Source: Bin80 sp965220365 (GTDB lineage: Bacteria > Bacteroidota > Rhodothermia > Rhodothermales > Bin80). From it: 64,000 bases of DNA. Of this stretch, positions 9,866 to 19,368 are shown in pieces; within the stretch, counting starts at the first letter, position 1, and each line of letters opens with the position of its first letter. Under the pieces are notes generated by a model. It saw nothing but the letters and a program-made list of their open reading frames with translations. It was not told the origin of the DNA and did not search any database. The stretch spans positions 1,612,001-1,676,000 of the forward strand of contig OZ244823.1 of assembly GCA_965220365.1 (NCBI GenBank). The letters are read 5' to 3'. Position numbers and translations under genes: made by a program.

Positions 9866-9873
9866 TAAATATA
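9866..9873 (-). promoter_or_regulatory. TATATTTA -7-like box upstream of the propeller gene
   Basis: On the minus strand the sequence reads TATATTTA, 26 nt before the ATG at 9840. It resembles the Bacteroidota housekeeping -7 element TAnnTTTG and recurs at a similar distance before several genes in this window. No clear -33 TTTG was found. Confidence 0.4.
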
Positions 9874-10044
9874 GTGTTTTTCGGTGAAAATACGGTTGGT
9901 CCAATGCCATCAGGCCTTGAGTGAGGCGCTAAAATCAAGATTCCCAGGGCTCAGGGGTGTATGGGATAGAAGTTTTTTGGGAATGGATATGTTGAGGCTT
10001 GGACCGTTTCACACTCTATCAGACAGATTGAGTCAAGAAAAAAG

Positions 10045-10869
10045 ATGATTGAAGTTCCTGCCACGTCTGCATTTGTGCTGTCTTTTGCAAATCAGGGTAT
10101 TTATCACGGTGCGGCAGCACGCGCTTTTTTGGGTAGCATTGATTTATCGGCTGCCGATCCGATTAGGATACAGTTTGAGGATATCCATGACGAGATCATT
10201 ATGGAAATTCTCAACAGAAAGTACGGTGTAGAAAAGTGCTGTCGCAAGTATCTGGACGAAAACCCCACTGCACAGGTCATCCACTTAGGAGGTGGGTTGG
10301 ATCCATTATCCATTGATCTAGCAGAAGGTTATCCAAAGGCACACTTTTTCGATGTGGACATGGCAAATATGTCGCTCAAGGAAGAGATCAACCAAAAGAT
10401 CGGTGGCCCTGACGTGTCATTTTTAACGGCTAATTTGGCGGATATTCCGTCCCTGACTGAGATATTGAGAAATGCGGGCTGGAATTCGGATGCTCCCACG
10501 CTACTCGTATCAGAAGGGATTTCGTATTACATTCCCAAAGAAGTTTATCGGCACACGTTGGCCTCACTTCAGACCTCCGGTGGCTGCCTCGTATTCGAGT
10601 ATTCGGTACCGGACCACGTTCTGGTTGGTGTTCCAAAGGCAGAGATTGTCTTTGATTTCTTTGAACGTTTTACGGCTCTTCTAAATATGCCAATTCAGAT
10701 GCAGCGCTATGACGATCCAGAGGTGAGAGATATTGCAGCAGGCATGAATGGGGAGGTTGTAGATATTCTGACACAGCACCAATTGGAGTTCAGCCGTCTT
10801 GGCAGGAACGAAATGAGAGAAGATCCCAGAATGGGGGCAATCCGGGTCGCTTTGATCCAGTTCCACTGA
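10045..10869 (+). CDS. SAM-dependent methyltransferase, leucine carboxyl methyltransferase (LCM)-like
   Basis: 274 aa. SAM-binding motif I is HLGGGLDPLSIDL, followed by the acidic strand FFDVDMANMSLKEEIN. The block LLVSEGISYYIPKEVYRHTL matches the conserved SEG(l/i)xxYl region of the LCM/PpmP family of O-methyltransferases (family knowledge). Homologues methylate carboxyl groups of small molecules or polyketides in addition to the eukaryotic PP2A enzyme, and the substrate here is unknown. Stand-alone gene in the space between the divergent propeller gene and the nitrilase; ATG 10045. Cytoplasmic, no signal peptide. Confidence 0.78.
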   Translation: MIEVPATSAFVLSFANQGIYHGAAARAFLGSIDLSAADPIRIQFEDIHDEIIMEILNRKYGVEKCCRKYLDENPTAQVIHLGGGLDPLSIDLAEGYPKAHFFDVDMANMSLKEEINQKIGGPDVSFLTANLADIPSLTEILRNAGWNSDAPTLLVSEGISYYIPKEVYRHTLASLQTSGGCLVFEYSVPDHVLVGVPKAEIVFDFFERFTALLNMPIQMQRYDDPEVRDIAAGMNGEVVDILTQHQLEFSRLGRNEMREDPRMGAIRVALIQFH

Positions 10870-10919
10870 TGCTCCTCACAATCTGGCCTGCAAGCTATCT
10901 TGGCAGAGCTCGATCACAA

Positions 10920-11729
10920 TCAAATGCGTCTGTGATTTAAGCAGGGTAGGCGTTCACGAAGTTGATCCTGGTAGGCGAAGTTCAGTTCACTGGTGATTGT
11001 ACACGCTCGGTCGGGGGCCTGTGCGAGAATCTGCCCCCATGGATCAATGATCACGGAGTGTCCAAAGCTTTCGCGCTCTGCATTATGGCGACCAAATTGG
11101 GCGGGTGCAACGACATAGGCAAGATTTTCAATCGCACGGGCCCGCAGCAGGGCAAGCCAGTGATAAGCACCGGTACGCCACGTAAATGCAGAGGGCACAA
11201 AGAGAACCCGTGCCCCACGACTTGTCAGGACCCGGTAGAGTTCAGGGAAGCGCAGGTCGTAGCAGATACTAAGTCCCATGGTTGCTCCAAGCGCTTCAAA
11301 CGTGACGGGAGTTTTTCCTGCTTCAATGTAACGGGATTCCATAAACGAATGTGCTTCATCCAACTGAATGTCAAAGAGATGAATCTTATCGTAACGTGCG
11401 ATAATCTGACCATCAGGCCCAAAAACCAGGCAGGTGTTCGTGACACGCTCATTGGCCAGGAGCGGTACTGTACCGCCCACAATATAGATGGAGTTTGAGT
11501 CGGCCAATTCCCGTAGCAGTCGCACGGCAGGTCCGTTTTCAAGATCCTCAATTGCATCAATCTTTTTCCCCTCCCGGTCCAGGTACGAAAAATTTTCAGG
11601 AAGCGCCACAAGTTGTGCATTCTGTTTTGCCGCGTCTTCAATGAGATACTTCGCCTGTTCCAGGTTGGCATGAATATCTTGACCGGAACACATCTGAATC
11701 GAGGCGATGCGTAGGACTGAATCTGACAT
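10920..11729 (-). CDS. Carbon-nitrogen hydrolase (nitrilase family, Nit-like amidase)
   Basis: 269 aa from ATG 11729 (MSDSVLRIASIQM); the frame is open another 90 codons upstream, but that extension has no family resemblance and covers the start of the divergent lipoprotein gene. The catalytic triad is visible: Glu in ALPENFSYL, Lys in RYDKIHLFD and Cys in LSICYDLRFPELYR. The Asp/Phe/Pro after the Cys is typical of the Nit1/Nit2 branch (omega-amidase or deaminated-glutathione amidase). Likely role is hydrolysis of an amide such as deaminated glutathione in metabolite repair; the branch is inferred from motifs alone. Cytoplasmic. Divergent from the lipoprotein gene at 11800, with 70 bp between start codons. 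Confidence 0.87.
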   Translation of the reverse strand: MSDSVLRIASIQMCSGQDIHANLEQAKYLIEDAAKQNAQLVALPENFSYLDREGKKIDAIEDLENGPAVRLLRELADSNSIYIVGGTVPLLANERVTNTCLVFGPDGQIIARYDKIHLFDIQLDEAHSFMESRYIEAGKTPVTFEALGATMGLSICYDLRFPELYRVLTSRGARVLFVPSAFTWRTGAYHWLALLRARAIENLAYVVAPAQFGRHNAERESFGHSVIIDPWGQILAQAPDRACTITSELNFAYQDQLRERLPCLNHRRI

Positions 11730-11762
11730 TACGAGAGATGATGAATGATGGATAGAATTCCC

Positions 11763-11770
11763 TATATTTT
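11763..11770 (+). promoter_or_regulatory. TATATTTT -7-like box upstream of the lipoprotein gene
   Basis: TATATTTT starts 37 nt before the ATG at 11800, in the short divergent space shared with the nitrilase gene. It resembles the other TATATTT boxes in the window. No reliable -33 element seen. Confidence 0.3.
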
Positions 11771-11799
11771 CAACTCCAACCAAATAACCTACCAAATTG

Positions 11800-12669
11800 A
11801 TGCGGATATTCAGTACGGTCCTCTTTGCCTTGATGCTCATCCTCGGCTGCAGCAATCCAGAAACGGATTCGTCCACGACGGATGAACTTGAAGACAATCC
11901 ATTGACTGAAGAGACAGAGGCGCGTCTCATGGCGACGGAAGGGGGACAGATGCTGCTGCGTGCGATTGAGGCGCATGGAGGATTAGATGCCTGGCACAAC
12001 GCCGAGACGAGCAGCTATGTCTGGGGATTCGGAGGTGGACTTGAATCGAAAATGGTCGCTCACAACCGAACGCGTCAGGTATATCACGATGTCTTGTCCA
12101 TGGGAGGCGAGCCAGCCCCAGATGGAGCTCAAATGGTATGGGATGGCACCGATGCATGGGTTTACCCTGATTCACTGGAGACAAATCCCCGTTTTATGGC
12201 CACCACCGGCTATTATTTTCAGTCCATCCCCTTTATTCTTGCCGACCCGGGGATTCGTTATGAAGTACTGGCTCCGGCACTCCTGGACAGTGTAGAGCAT
12301 CATCTCGTGCGCGCAACATTCGATGATGGTGTGGGGGACGCTCCAGGAGATCATTACACACTCTACATTCATCCCGAGACCTATATGGTCAGTGCTCTCC
12401 GGTATCGGTCCACGTTTGGTCGGGGTCGGCCGGCATTAGATGAGAGTATGTCAGAAACCCTCTTGTATTATAAAGGCTACGTGACCGTTGACGGGCTGAC
12501 GGTTCCATCCCAGTTTGAAGGATACGGATTTTCAGATGGGGCGAGGGGGAATAAATACTATGAAGCAGCCTCCAGTGAACATTCATATACCCAGCCGTTT
12601 GACGAAAATCGACTCGTCATGCCCAGTAGTGGTGCACGGGTCGCCCCGATGCCAGCTACTGAGCAGTAA
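11800..12669 (+). CDS. Predicted lipoprotein, possibly LolA-like fold
   Basis: 289 aa from ATG 11800, directly preceded in frame by a TTG. The signal peptide ends in a lipobox, LILGC, with the modified Cys at about residue 17, followed by an acidic linker (SNPETDSSTTDELEDN). The rest has LLRAIEAHGGLDAWHNAET, a strand-rich middle with VWGFGGGLESKM and DAWVYPDSL, and YKGYVTVDGLTVPSQFEGY. The pattern, a helix with an AHGG motif followed by many strands, is like the LolA-type or DUF6503-type lipoproteins of Bacteroidota; this is a resemblance, not an identification. Likely anchored in the outer or inner membrane facing the periplasm. Function unknown. Confidence 0.72.
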   Translation: MRIFSTVLFALMLILGCSNPETDSSTTDELEDNPLTEETEARLMATEGGQMLLRAIEAHGGLDAWHNAETSSYVWGFGGGLESKMVAHNRTRQVYHDVLSMGGEPAPDGAQMVWDGTDAWVYPDSLETNPRFMATTGYYFQSIPFILADPGIRYEVLAPALLDSVEHHLVRATFDDGVGDAPGDHYTLYIHPETYMVSALRYRSTFGRGRPALDESMSETLLYYKGYVTVDGLTVPSQFEGYGFSDGARGNKYYEAASSEHSYTQPFDENRLVMPSSGARVAPMPATEQ

Positions 12670-12820
12670 CGGTCTTATCGCTGATGAGTTAGAGGTTACA
12701 GGCTCAAGCCGGGGATAGGTGGCTCATTGCACGTAACCTAGAGCGAAATCCGATCGTCCTCTGATTCCTCGTATATATCTATGGAATTAGGGTATAAACG
12801 TATTCTCGACGGCATCAAGG

Positions 12821-14353
12821 CTATTCCCAGATTGAGTCTAGTGTCCAGACATCAAGCGATACCAGACGTGCCGGACCTCCTTTCGCATAGAGTTCAAGTC
12901 GATCACTCTCCACTGCCGGAAAGATTTGGTTCGTAAACACAACGGCCCCATCCTCTGCAAATACTTCGATGGAGGACCAGTCTACAAAAATATGCAGTCG
13001 AATTCGGCGATCATCTCCCTGAGTAGGTCCATTGTAACGGCCCGAAAAGGTCGGGTGAAAATCTATGTTCCCGGACTTGCGGCGATTCACAGAAACGTTT
13101 CCGCGCCGCGTGTTAAAACTGACCACGGTGGCCTCGTCATTTGAAGCATGTACACGGAGGCCAACTTCCTCACTATCTTCGATCTCGAATTCGACCAGGA
13201 GCTCCATCGACTTCCCGGCAAACGCTTCTCCAAGGTCCATGGTGCCAGTGAGAATCTGATCTTCAATCCGCAAATGATTCTGGCGTAAGGTTTGTAGCTC
13301 TTCCACGGGACGCTGGACTAGGCGTAGTTCATCGTCGATGCGCCGTAAGGTTAATGACCGTGGGATACTTTGTGCACTTCGCCATGGGTGGGTTGGAATG
13401 TCGTTTGCGTATAGCCAGTTGTTCATCCATCCCAGCCAAATTCTACGTCCGTCGTCTGCCGGTACATCCGACCAAGACACGGCAGCATAGAAATCTTTGC
13501 CGTAGTCCACCCAGCGTGTGTCCGAATGCTCCGCCGTAAAGGTTGTCCCATCAAAGTGTCCCACGAAGTATTGGCCACCAGATCCTCCCGCAATTGCCTC
13601 GCTTCCCTGATCCACTTGAAGCACCCAGCGCGACACCCCCAGCTCATTTTCTATATCCAGCTCAAATAGATCGGGGCATTCCCAGATCCCGTCTGCGTTG
13701 CCAGTAGGTCCGAAGGAGCTTAAAAAATCCCATTCCTTTAGGTCCTTGGATGCATAGAAATGTAGTTTTCGCTCAAGGGATAACGCGATAACCATAACCC
13801 ATTTTTCCTCGGGGGCATACCAGAACACCTTTGGATCCCTGAAATCTGCCATCCCAATATCAAGTACAGGGTTGTTCTCGTAGAATGTCCATGTACGTCC
13901 GCGGTCATTACTGTAAGCAACGTATTGCGCTTGTTTTCTCTGAGTAGGATAATGTGCGGTATAGATGGCAACTAAGGGAGGGGTTTCGGAGGTAGAAAAG
14001 CCGGACGTATTTTGCCAGTCTACCACAGCACTTCCCGAAAACGCCATCGTGCTATCCGTCTCCGGGAGTGCAAGTGGCAGGTGCGTCCAGTGGACCAAAT
14101 CTGTGCTGATTGCGTGCCCCCAACTCATGTGCCCCCATTGAATACCTTCGGGATTGTGCTGATAAAAAAGGTGGTACTCTCCATCATAATACACCATCCC
14201 GTTGGGGTCATTCATCCAGTTAACGGCGGGCGAGAAATGAAATTGCGGTCGGAAGGGCTCCTGATACGTTACTTCCTGGGCTATGCCTCGGTAATGACCA
14301 AAGCAGGCAAAGAGAACAGATAGGGCCAGGAAAGCGCGGAATCGAAATACCAT
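12821..14353 (-). CDS. Secreted GH32 beta-fructosidase (levanase/inulinase type)
   Basis: 510 aa with a signal peptide (about residues 1-26). All three GH32 catalytic blocks are present: nucleophile Asp in WMNDPNGMVYYDG, transition-state Asp in FRDPKVFW and acid/base Glu in WECPDLFEL. The N-terminal five-bladed propeller is followed by a C-terminal beta-sandwich ending near VDWSSIEVFAEDG. The enzyme hydrolyses terminal or internal fructosyl bonds of levan, inulin or sucrose. Sequence does not separate exo from endo action. A second GH32 gene (29952) has no signal peptide, so this one is probably periplasmic or secreted and the other cytoplasmic. No SusCD pair or sugar transporter is nearby. 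A TATATTTG box lies 28 nt upstream. Confidence 0.92.
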   Translation of the reverse strand: MVFRFRAFLALSVLFACFGHYRGIAQEVTYQEPFRPQFHFSPAVNWMNDPNGMVYYDGEYHLFYQHNPEGIQWGHMSWGHAISTDLVHWTHLPLALPETDSTMAFSGSAVVDWQNTSGFSTSETPPLVAIYTAHYPTQRKQAQYVAYSNDRGRTWTFYENNPVLDIGMADFRDPKVFWYAPEEKWVMVIALSLERKLHFYASKDLKEWDFLSSFGPTGNADGIWECPDLFELDIENELGVSRWVLQVDQGSEAIAGGSGGQYFVGHFDGTTFTAEHSDTRWVDYGKDFYAAVSWSDVPADDGRRIWLGWMNNWLYANDIPTHPWRSAQSIPRSLTLRRIDDELRLVQRPVEELQTLRQNHLRIEDQILTGTMDLGEAFAGKSMELLVEFEIEDSEEVGLRVHASNDEATVVSFNTRRGNVSVNRRKSGNIDFHPTFSGRYNGPTQGDDRRIRLHIFVDWSSIEVFAEDGAVVFTNQIFPAVESDRLELYAKGGPARLVSLDVWTLDSIWE

Positions 14354-14381
14354 CTTAATATTTGTTGTTCATGAGGATCTA

Positions 14382-14389
14382 CAAATATA
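14382..14389 (-). promoter_or_regulatory. TATATTTG -7-like box upstream of the GH32 gene
   Basis: Minus-strand TATATTTG matches the Bacteroidota -7 consensus TAnnTTTG exactly, 28 nt before the ATG at 14353. The -33 TTTG is not obvious. Confidence 0.45.
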
Positions 14390-14587
14390 GGGTGTTCCAC
14401 GTAGTAGACATGAACCCCATTCAGCAGAAATAAGCACGATTTACCTGAATGGGTGATTAGATCAGCTTACTCTGCCCTGGTTTAAGTTCCAGACACAGTG
14501 ATAATCGGGTTTTGAGGTGATTGATCGTGCAAAAGCCAATCATTTGTGCTAACTTGTAGATCAGGTACACAACAACTTTAGAGGGTC

Positions 14588-16090
14588 ATGTCACAAACAA
14601 AAAATTTCAACCGCCGCGAATTTATCGCAACCACTACCGGGGCCGCATCTGTTGCCGCGGTGCTCCCCCGACAAGTTTTTGGTGGGCCGGGCCGTACTGC
14701 TCCCAGCGATCGGGTCAACGTCGCACTGATCGGCTGTGGGACGCAGGCCTTACGTCAGTTGATGGGCGATTGGCTGCCAAGGGAGGATCTCAATGTAGTT
14801 GCAATCTGTGATCCCAATATGGACTCGGAGGATTATCGCGACTGGAGCCCGCATGGCCTCCGCAATTCAATACGTGAATTTCTTGGCAATCCCAACTGGG
14901 GATCCGAAACCGGTATTCGGGCCGGGCTTATGGCTGCGAAAGAGATGATTGAGGGGTATTATGCGAACGAGCGTGGGCAGGGTGATTGGGAAGGGCTAAA
15001 GCTTTATGCGGATTATAGAGAGATGCTGGCCGAGTCTGAGGGTATTGATGCCGTCATTGACATGACGCCTGAGCATCTTCACGGGGTGGTGAATATTGCG
15101 GGGATGAAGGCAGGCAAGGCGGTGATTTCCCATAAGGTGCTCGCCAATACACTGCATGAAGTGCACCATACCGTTCGAACTGCCAAAGAAACCGGTGTGA
15201 CCACTCATCTTATGGCATGGAACAATGATCCAGCACTTTATCAGCTGTGGGAATGGCTGGATCAGGGGGTGATCGGGAAGGTGAAAGAGGTACATAATTG
15301 GTCGAATCGCCCTATATGGCCTCAAGGATGGATTGAAAATCCCAAAGAGGAAATGGTGGTTCCCGATGGTATGAACTGGGATTTATGGCTGGGATGTGTG
15401 CCTGACCGTCCCTACCACATTGATTATACCCATGCACTTTTCCGGGGATGGTTTGAGTTTGGTAGTGGTTGTCTGGGAGATATGGGACAATACAGTTTAT
15501 GGAGGACCTACCGGATGTTGAACCCAGGCCCGGTGGTTCGCGTGGAGTCCAATGCGGCCACTGGAGCAACCATTGTGGGGAATCAAAGTCAGTGGCGTCG
15601 TTCGGAAGTCGCGTTTCCGACGGCAAGTACGGTACATTTTGAGCATCAGGATTTGGATATTTTCTGGTACGACGGTGGCATGAAGCCACGCATAGCTAAG
15701 GGATTATTGGCGCCGGGTGAGCGACTCCCCAATCAGGGAGTACTCTATGTGGGAGAATATGGAACGATCATCGGGAACTTCCTTGGGACCAATTTTCGAC
15801 TTCTGCCCGAAAGCAGAATGACTGCTCTGCAGGGATCCTTGCCAGCAAGCAGGCCCGTAGAAGAGGTGAGAAATTCTGTAGATGAGTACATGGAAGCAAT
15901 TCGGGAAGGCAAGCAAAGCCGGGGGAGCTTTATAAACATTGCAGATCTCGCCGAAGCGACCTGTTTGGGGACCATTGCGTTGCGTACCGGGGAGCAGATT
16001 ACCTGGGATGCTGAGAACATGAAGGTGCTCAGTGACAATGTTTCGCATGAGTTCATGACCCGGGAGTATCGTGAGGGGTGGGCGGTATAG
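14588..16090 (+). CDS. Gfo/Idh/MocA-family oxidoreductase with Tat signal
   Basis: 500 aa. The N-terminus carries a twin-arginine signal (NRREFIATTTGAASVAAVLP), so the protein should be exported folded. The Rossmann NAD(P)-binding motif is VNVALIGCGTQALRQL. The conserved block around DMTPEHLHG and AVISHKVLANTLHE occupies the place of the family's EKP-type catalytic motif, here with HK. A long C-terminal alpha/beta domain follows, including GCLGDMGQYSLWR. Exported members of this family are common in Bacteroidota and Planctomycetota and act on sugars or glycans; the substrate is unknown. Stand-alone, divergent from the GH32 gene, which would fit a carbohydrate role but proves nothing. Confidence 0.85.
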   Translation: MSQTKNFNRREFIATTTGAASVAAVLPRQVFGGPGRTAPSDRVNVALIGCGTQALRQLMGDWLPREDLNVVAICDPNMDSEDYRDWSPHGLRNSIREFLGNPNWGSETGIRAGLMAAKEMIEGYYANERGQGDWEGLKLYADYREMLAESEGIDAVIDMTPEHLHGVVNIAGMKAGKAVISHKVLANTLHEVHHTVRTAKETGVTTHLMAWNNDPALYQLWEWLDQGVIGKVKEVHNWSNRPIWPQGWIENPKEEMVVPDGMNWDLWLGCVPDRPYHIDYTHALFRGWFEFGSGCLGDMGQYSLWRTYRMLNPGPVVRVESNAATGATIVGNQSQWRRSEVAFPTASTVHFEHQDLDIFWYDGGMKPRIAKGLLAPGERLPNQGVLYVGEYGTIIGNFLGTNFRLLPESRMTALQGSLPASRPVEEVRNSVDEYMEAIREGKQSRGSFINIADLAEATCLGTIALRTGEQITWDAENMKVLSDNVSHEFMTREYREGWAV

Positions 16091-16509
16091 GAGACCCCGC
16101 TCCTCTGATGTGGAGTAGGGCTAGGGCTGTGGGGGTGACATCGGCTTCATCAGAAAACCAGGTCTTTTTGTGCCAGGAGAAGGTCCACGGCTGAGTGCAG
16201 CAGGCCTTGCCGTTTCGGGATTACCCTGGTTTCACGCATCTTCCCGCGGTCGCGCCGAAATCCGGCCACTTCCAGAGTTTTGTTATATGATCGGGCAGAA
16301 TGGCCGCGCCAGCCATGTGCCAGGCGCGCAGCTGTAGGGCCATAAATTTTAATACATTGCCCACTTGGACGACGCGGTACCGGAACTGCTACGATCTGCC
16401 CGCAGAGATGCCCAGAGATGGCGCAGGATCAAAGAGCGGATGCTTATCCAGGCCACTGATCGCAAACAAGGTCATCAGATCGTCTCTAATGATTTTCCGG
16501 CCGCTCTCC
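16091..16509. other. 419-bp intergenic region with possible gene debris
   Basis: No intact gene. On the minus strand a short open stretch reads ESGRKIIRDDLMTLFAISG and ends LFDPAPS; a related LxDPAP stretch appears near 18020-18040 in the other gene-poor region. This could be debris of one lost gene family, but it is too short to identify. Confidence 0.3.
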
Positions 16510-17616
16510 TCACTCTAGGTTGAACGGGTAACCATAAACGTATGCTTCCCAAGGATCTGATATGTACAAATGATTTTTATACAGAAGGAAGTCATTTGCG
16601 ATAATATCTCTTCTGTCTTCTGTGTCATTGATGGGGCGGAAAATGATTTTTCTTTCGAGCCTATAATCATCTTCAGATAAATCGAAAATGTAATGATCGG
16701 TTTCGGGGGATCTTGTAATTAGATAGCGGGAATTGATGAACTTGATTACAGGTATAAACCCCCGTGTGAAGGCATCTTCTATGGCTGGAACTCCAGCAGG
16801 AAAACCACTAGGCTGAAAATCATGAACCTGTTTTCCCTCGAATCGAATCGTTCGCAAATGCCTGAACTGATTATCGTAAATGAAGATATACGGGAATCCG
16901 ATGTATGCCAAGGCAATTCGATCCCCACTAGGAGAAACGGTTATAGTGTTGCTGTTTTCCCCCGTTTGATTCGGAATATCCAGATGAGGAAGCAATTTAA
17001 TAGACGGAATCCAATTATACGGGGGCGATAAACTGCGCGCACAAACAATCCAATCCTCTCCTAATGGGTTCCCCGGGCATTGCAGAAACATATAATCGGG
17101 CGAAATCGAAAATGTACCCAGCATAAAATCCAAGGAGGAGAACGAGTCGACATATTCGAATGTCTCCGTGAATACCTGTACACGTTCCATTTCCTTAACG
17201 AATACGTGCGAACCGCTGTACTGCATTCCATTTAGATCCGTAAACTCTCCAGGACCTTTTCCCAATCGTCCAATTTTCCGGCTGATATATCCCTCCGCTC
17301 CTACCGCAAATATATTATGTCCGAACTCCTCAGAGATATAAAGACTATCATCAATCACAATCATATGAGCGGGTCTACCCAGTATCAACGAATCATTTGG
17401 AATCCCCACTTGGATTGTAGCTTCCCATCTTTCCGGTTCAATGTCCGTATTGACCACGAACTGCGGCGCGGAATCTAGTAATCGATCAATGACCGGAGAA
17501 TCTTCAAATCGAGTTTCCCCGTTTTGACATGCAATGATCGGCAAAATAAACAAAATCGCTGCATACCCCCACCTAACGGGTATGCAGCGATAAGAAATGG
17601 AATCCATTATACGCAA
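16510..17616 (-). CDS. 6-bladed beta-propeller lipoprotein (BF3164/NHL-like)
   Basis: 368 aa. A hydrophobic signal (YAAILFILPIIAC) ends in a lipobox Cys at about residue 30. The body shows propeller blades with NHL-like strands: GRPAHMIVIDDSLYISE, the hallmark GRLGKGPGEFTDLNGM, and VFTETFEYVDSF. This is the 6-bladed propeller lipoprotein family of Bacteroidota. It starts only 9 nt after the stop of a small secreted peptide gene (17626-17871), so the two are probably one transcript. In other Bacteroidota, members of this family sit next to NVEALA-type small peptides; the joint function is not known. Likely surface-exposed or periplasmic. Confidence 0.83.
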   Translation of the reverse strand: MRIMDSISYRCIPVRWGYAAILFILPIIACQNGETRFEDSPVIDRLLDSAPQFVVNTDIEPERWEATIQVGIPNDSLILGRPAHMIVIDDSLYISEEFGHNIFAVGAEGYISRKIGRLGKGPGEFTDLNGMQYSGSHVFVKEMERVQVFTETFEYVDSFSSLDFMLGTFSISPDYMFLQCPGNPLGEDWIVCARSLSPPYNWIPSIKLLPHLDIPNQTGENSNTITVSPSGDRIALAYIGFPYIFIYDNQFRHLRTIRFEGKQVHDFQPSGFPAGVPAIEDAFTRGFIPVIKFINSRYLITRSPETDHYIFDLSEDDYRLERKIIFRPINDTEDRRDIIANDFLLYKNHLYISDPWEAYVYGYPFNLE

Positions 17617-17625
17617 CCCGCTTCG

Positions 17626-17871
17626 CTACGCTGGGCTCCCACACACTGTTCCACTATATCCATCACCCGGAACAAATCCACTCCACCAAGATCCATCATT
17701 ACACGATATGCGCATATAAGAACCACCTTCAGACTCCCAAACCTGCGTGCGACATCCGTTACAGGTTATATCAATATATTGGGCATTTGCATCCTTTGTT
17801 TTTTTCGGCTGAACTTCTGGACTAACGAACAGAAATAGGCACATACATGCCAAACTGAGTAAAAACTTCAT
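17626..17871 (-). CDS. Small secreted Cys-containing peptide, partner of the propeller lipoprotein
   Basis: 81 aa. A signal peptide-like N-terminus (MKFLLSLACMCLFLFVSPEV) is followed by a basic linker with KDANAQYID, a possible processing area. The mature part holds four cysteines as CNGC, ISCNDG and TVCGS and is rich in Gly, Ser and Trp. Four Cys would allow two disulfides. Length, export signal, cysteines and position just upstream of a 6-bladed propeller lipoprotein match the NVEALA-type peptides of Bacteroidota, although no literal NVEALA motif is present. The nearest equivalent is DANAQ. Function unknown; a signalling or bacteriocin-like peptide are both possible. Confidence 0.65.
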   Translation of the reverse strand: MKFLLSLACMCLFLFVSPEVQPKKTKDANAQYIDITCNGCRTQVWESEGGSYMRISCNDGSWWSGFVPGDGYSGTVCGSPA

Positions 17872-19368
17872 TTTGAAGAAAGATTTTGTTAAGGTGAAAA
17901 ATCAAACCGCGGTCAGTTTACTACACAACATCGAGAATTCCAAATAACCCCGGGGTTTCACAAAAAAAAATCCTGCAATCCTGGGAATTCGGATCGTTTT
18001 TATGCTGCGGCGCGTCTGTTAGGTGGCGCAGGATCAACAAGAAGAACGCTGGCAGGGCGTGTCTCCACTGGAAGTACGTTCGGCGCATCAGATTCGTCTA
18101 GATAGCCTCATACGAGGTGGTCAGCCACTGAACGCTGCCGCTCGCGGAGTCTGGTTTTGAGCGCCTGGATAAAGTCTGGTAGTCCAGACACCACCGATTC
18201 TATACAGGGTATATCCACGTCCTTCTTCGTCCGACTCATCGGATACGCTCTACTGGTGATGAGGCCAGCGGCACCCGCCTCCTTTTCCAGATGTTTTCGT
18301 GGCACCCAAATGTCGCAATCAATGTTCCATTGCAACAGCCTAGCAGCTCATTCATACGCTCTGGAATCCGCCCGTTCACGATAAAATCGTAGGTCGCCTG
18401 GCACTCCTCCTTGGGGAACTCCAGATTAAACCCCAGAGCCTCTTGTGGTCAGTTTCCTTTATGCGCTCATAGGAGCTCTCAAGACGGGTCAATGTGGGCA
18501 TGACCCGCTCCCAGGGCCAGTGCTGGAGAAGCGGGCTCTAGATCACTCAGGGTTAGGCCCTCATCCATACGCAGCCACATCCCCACTGTCGTTGCCCGGG
18601 AATAGAAGCGTTTCTCAAACTGCTTCACCCCACTCTCTCACCCAGTGTTGCGCAGCTTCGGACACATTCTCGCAGATATGATCAAAGGGTTCACCTTTTT
18701 TGTCTACTGCAGAGCCTCTTTGACCTGCTCGGCCGTGTATTCGCTCAGAGGTTTCATGTTGTGAAATGCCTTGGGAAATAATAACAACAGAGTCACTCCG
18801 TACATATTGAGAGCCTCGTCAATGGCCAGGATCTTATCGCGTTGCAGCAGCTCAGTTTTGATGTGGTTAGAGAATTCTTGATCAGTCAGGCGCTCCACTG
18901 GCCACATCCAGCTTTCCAGCGGGCTCCCATTTTCCGAATAGAGCGGTTTGAGCAGCTTTCCCCAGCAGTACGGGGTTTTTCCGGCAGGAGACGGCTTGAC
19001 CGACACAAGATCTCCCTTCTGGGGTTCGGGGGGCAATGACGGTCGGGCTAGAAACCGAGGTCTGCTCCGCCGTGCCGATGATGTATATTGAAGAGAACAC
19101 ATGTCAGCGATTTGTGAGCGATTTCCAATAGGGGCGTCAGGGGTCCCTTTGGTTTCGCACATCTCTGGATCGGGGAGGGAATGCCGGTCAGGTTTTTCCA
19201 GAAATTGGCAGCAGGACATGTTATTCATGCCGAATCCCCCTGTAATTGTCCGTATTCTGTTCGGATCTGGAGGTCAGATAGGACAAGTTGTCACTATTCT
19301 GAGCTGCGGAATACTTTTGGATTCTTGTGTATGTACGAAAACACACTGACAAAACGACATACAGCACA
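17872..19368. other. 1.5-kb region without an intact gene
   Basis: Minus-strand translation gives several protein-like stretches separated by frameshifts and stops: 18108-18335 (75 codons, with DIWVPRKHLEKEAG), a stretch at about 18300-18440 with PKEECQATYDFIVNGR, and 18704-19228. Together they suggest one or two decayed genes on the minus strand. I do not recognise the family. No IS ends or RNA genes were seen. Confidence 0.4.
18704..19228 (-). pseudogene. Decayed or orphan coding stretch, unknown family
   Basis: 174 codons open on the minus strand. The C-terminal part looks like real protein (QKGDLVSVKPSPAGKTPYCW, WPVERLTDQEFSNHIKTEL, LSEYTAEQVKEAL). The N-terminal part is Arg/Ser/Pro-rich and less convincing. 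Further in-phase-looking pieces continue downstream in other frames, which is why I call it decayed rather than intact. No family recognised. Confidence 0.3.

Noticed and set aside
11730..11999. 90-codon N-terminal extension of the nitrilase frame
   Set aside because: Ser/Arg-rich, unlike any nitrilase, and antisense to the start of the lipoprotein gene. The family start is at 11729.
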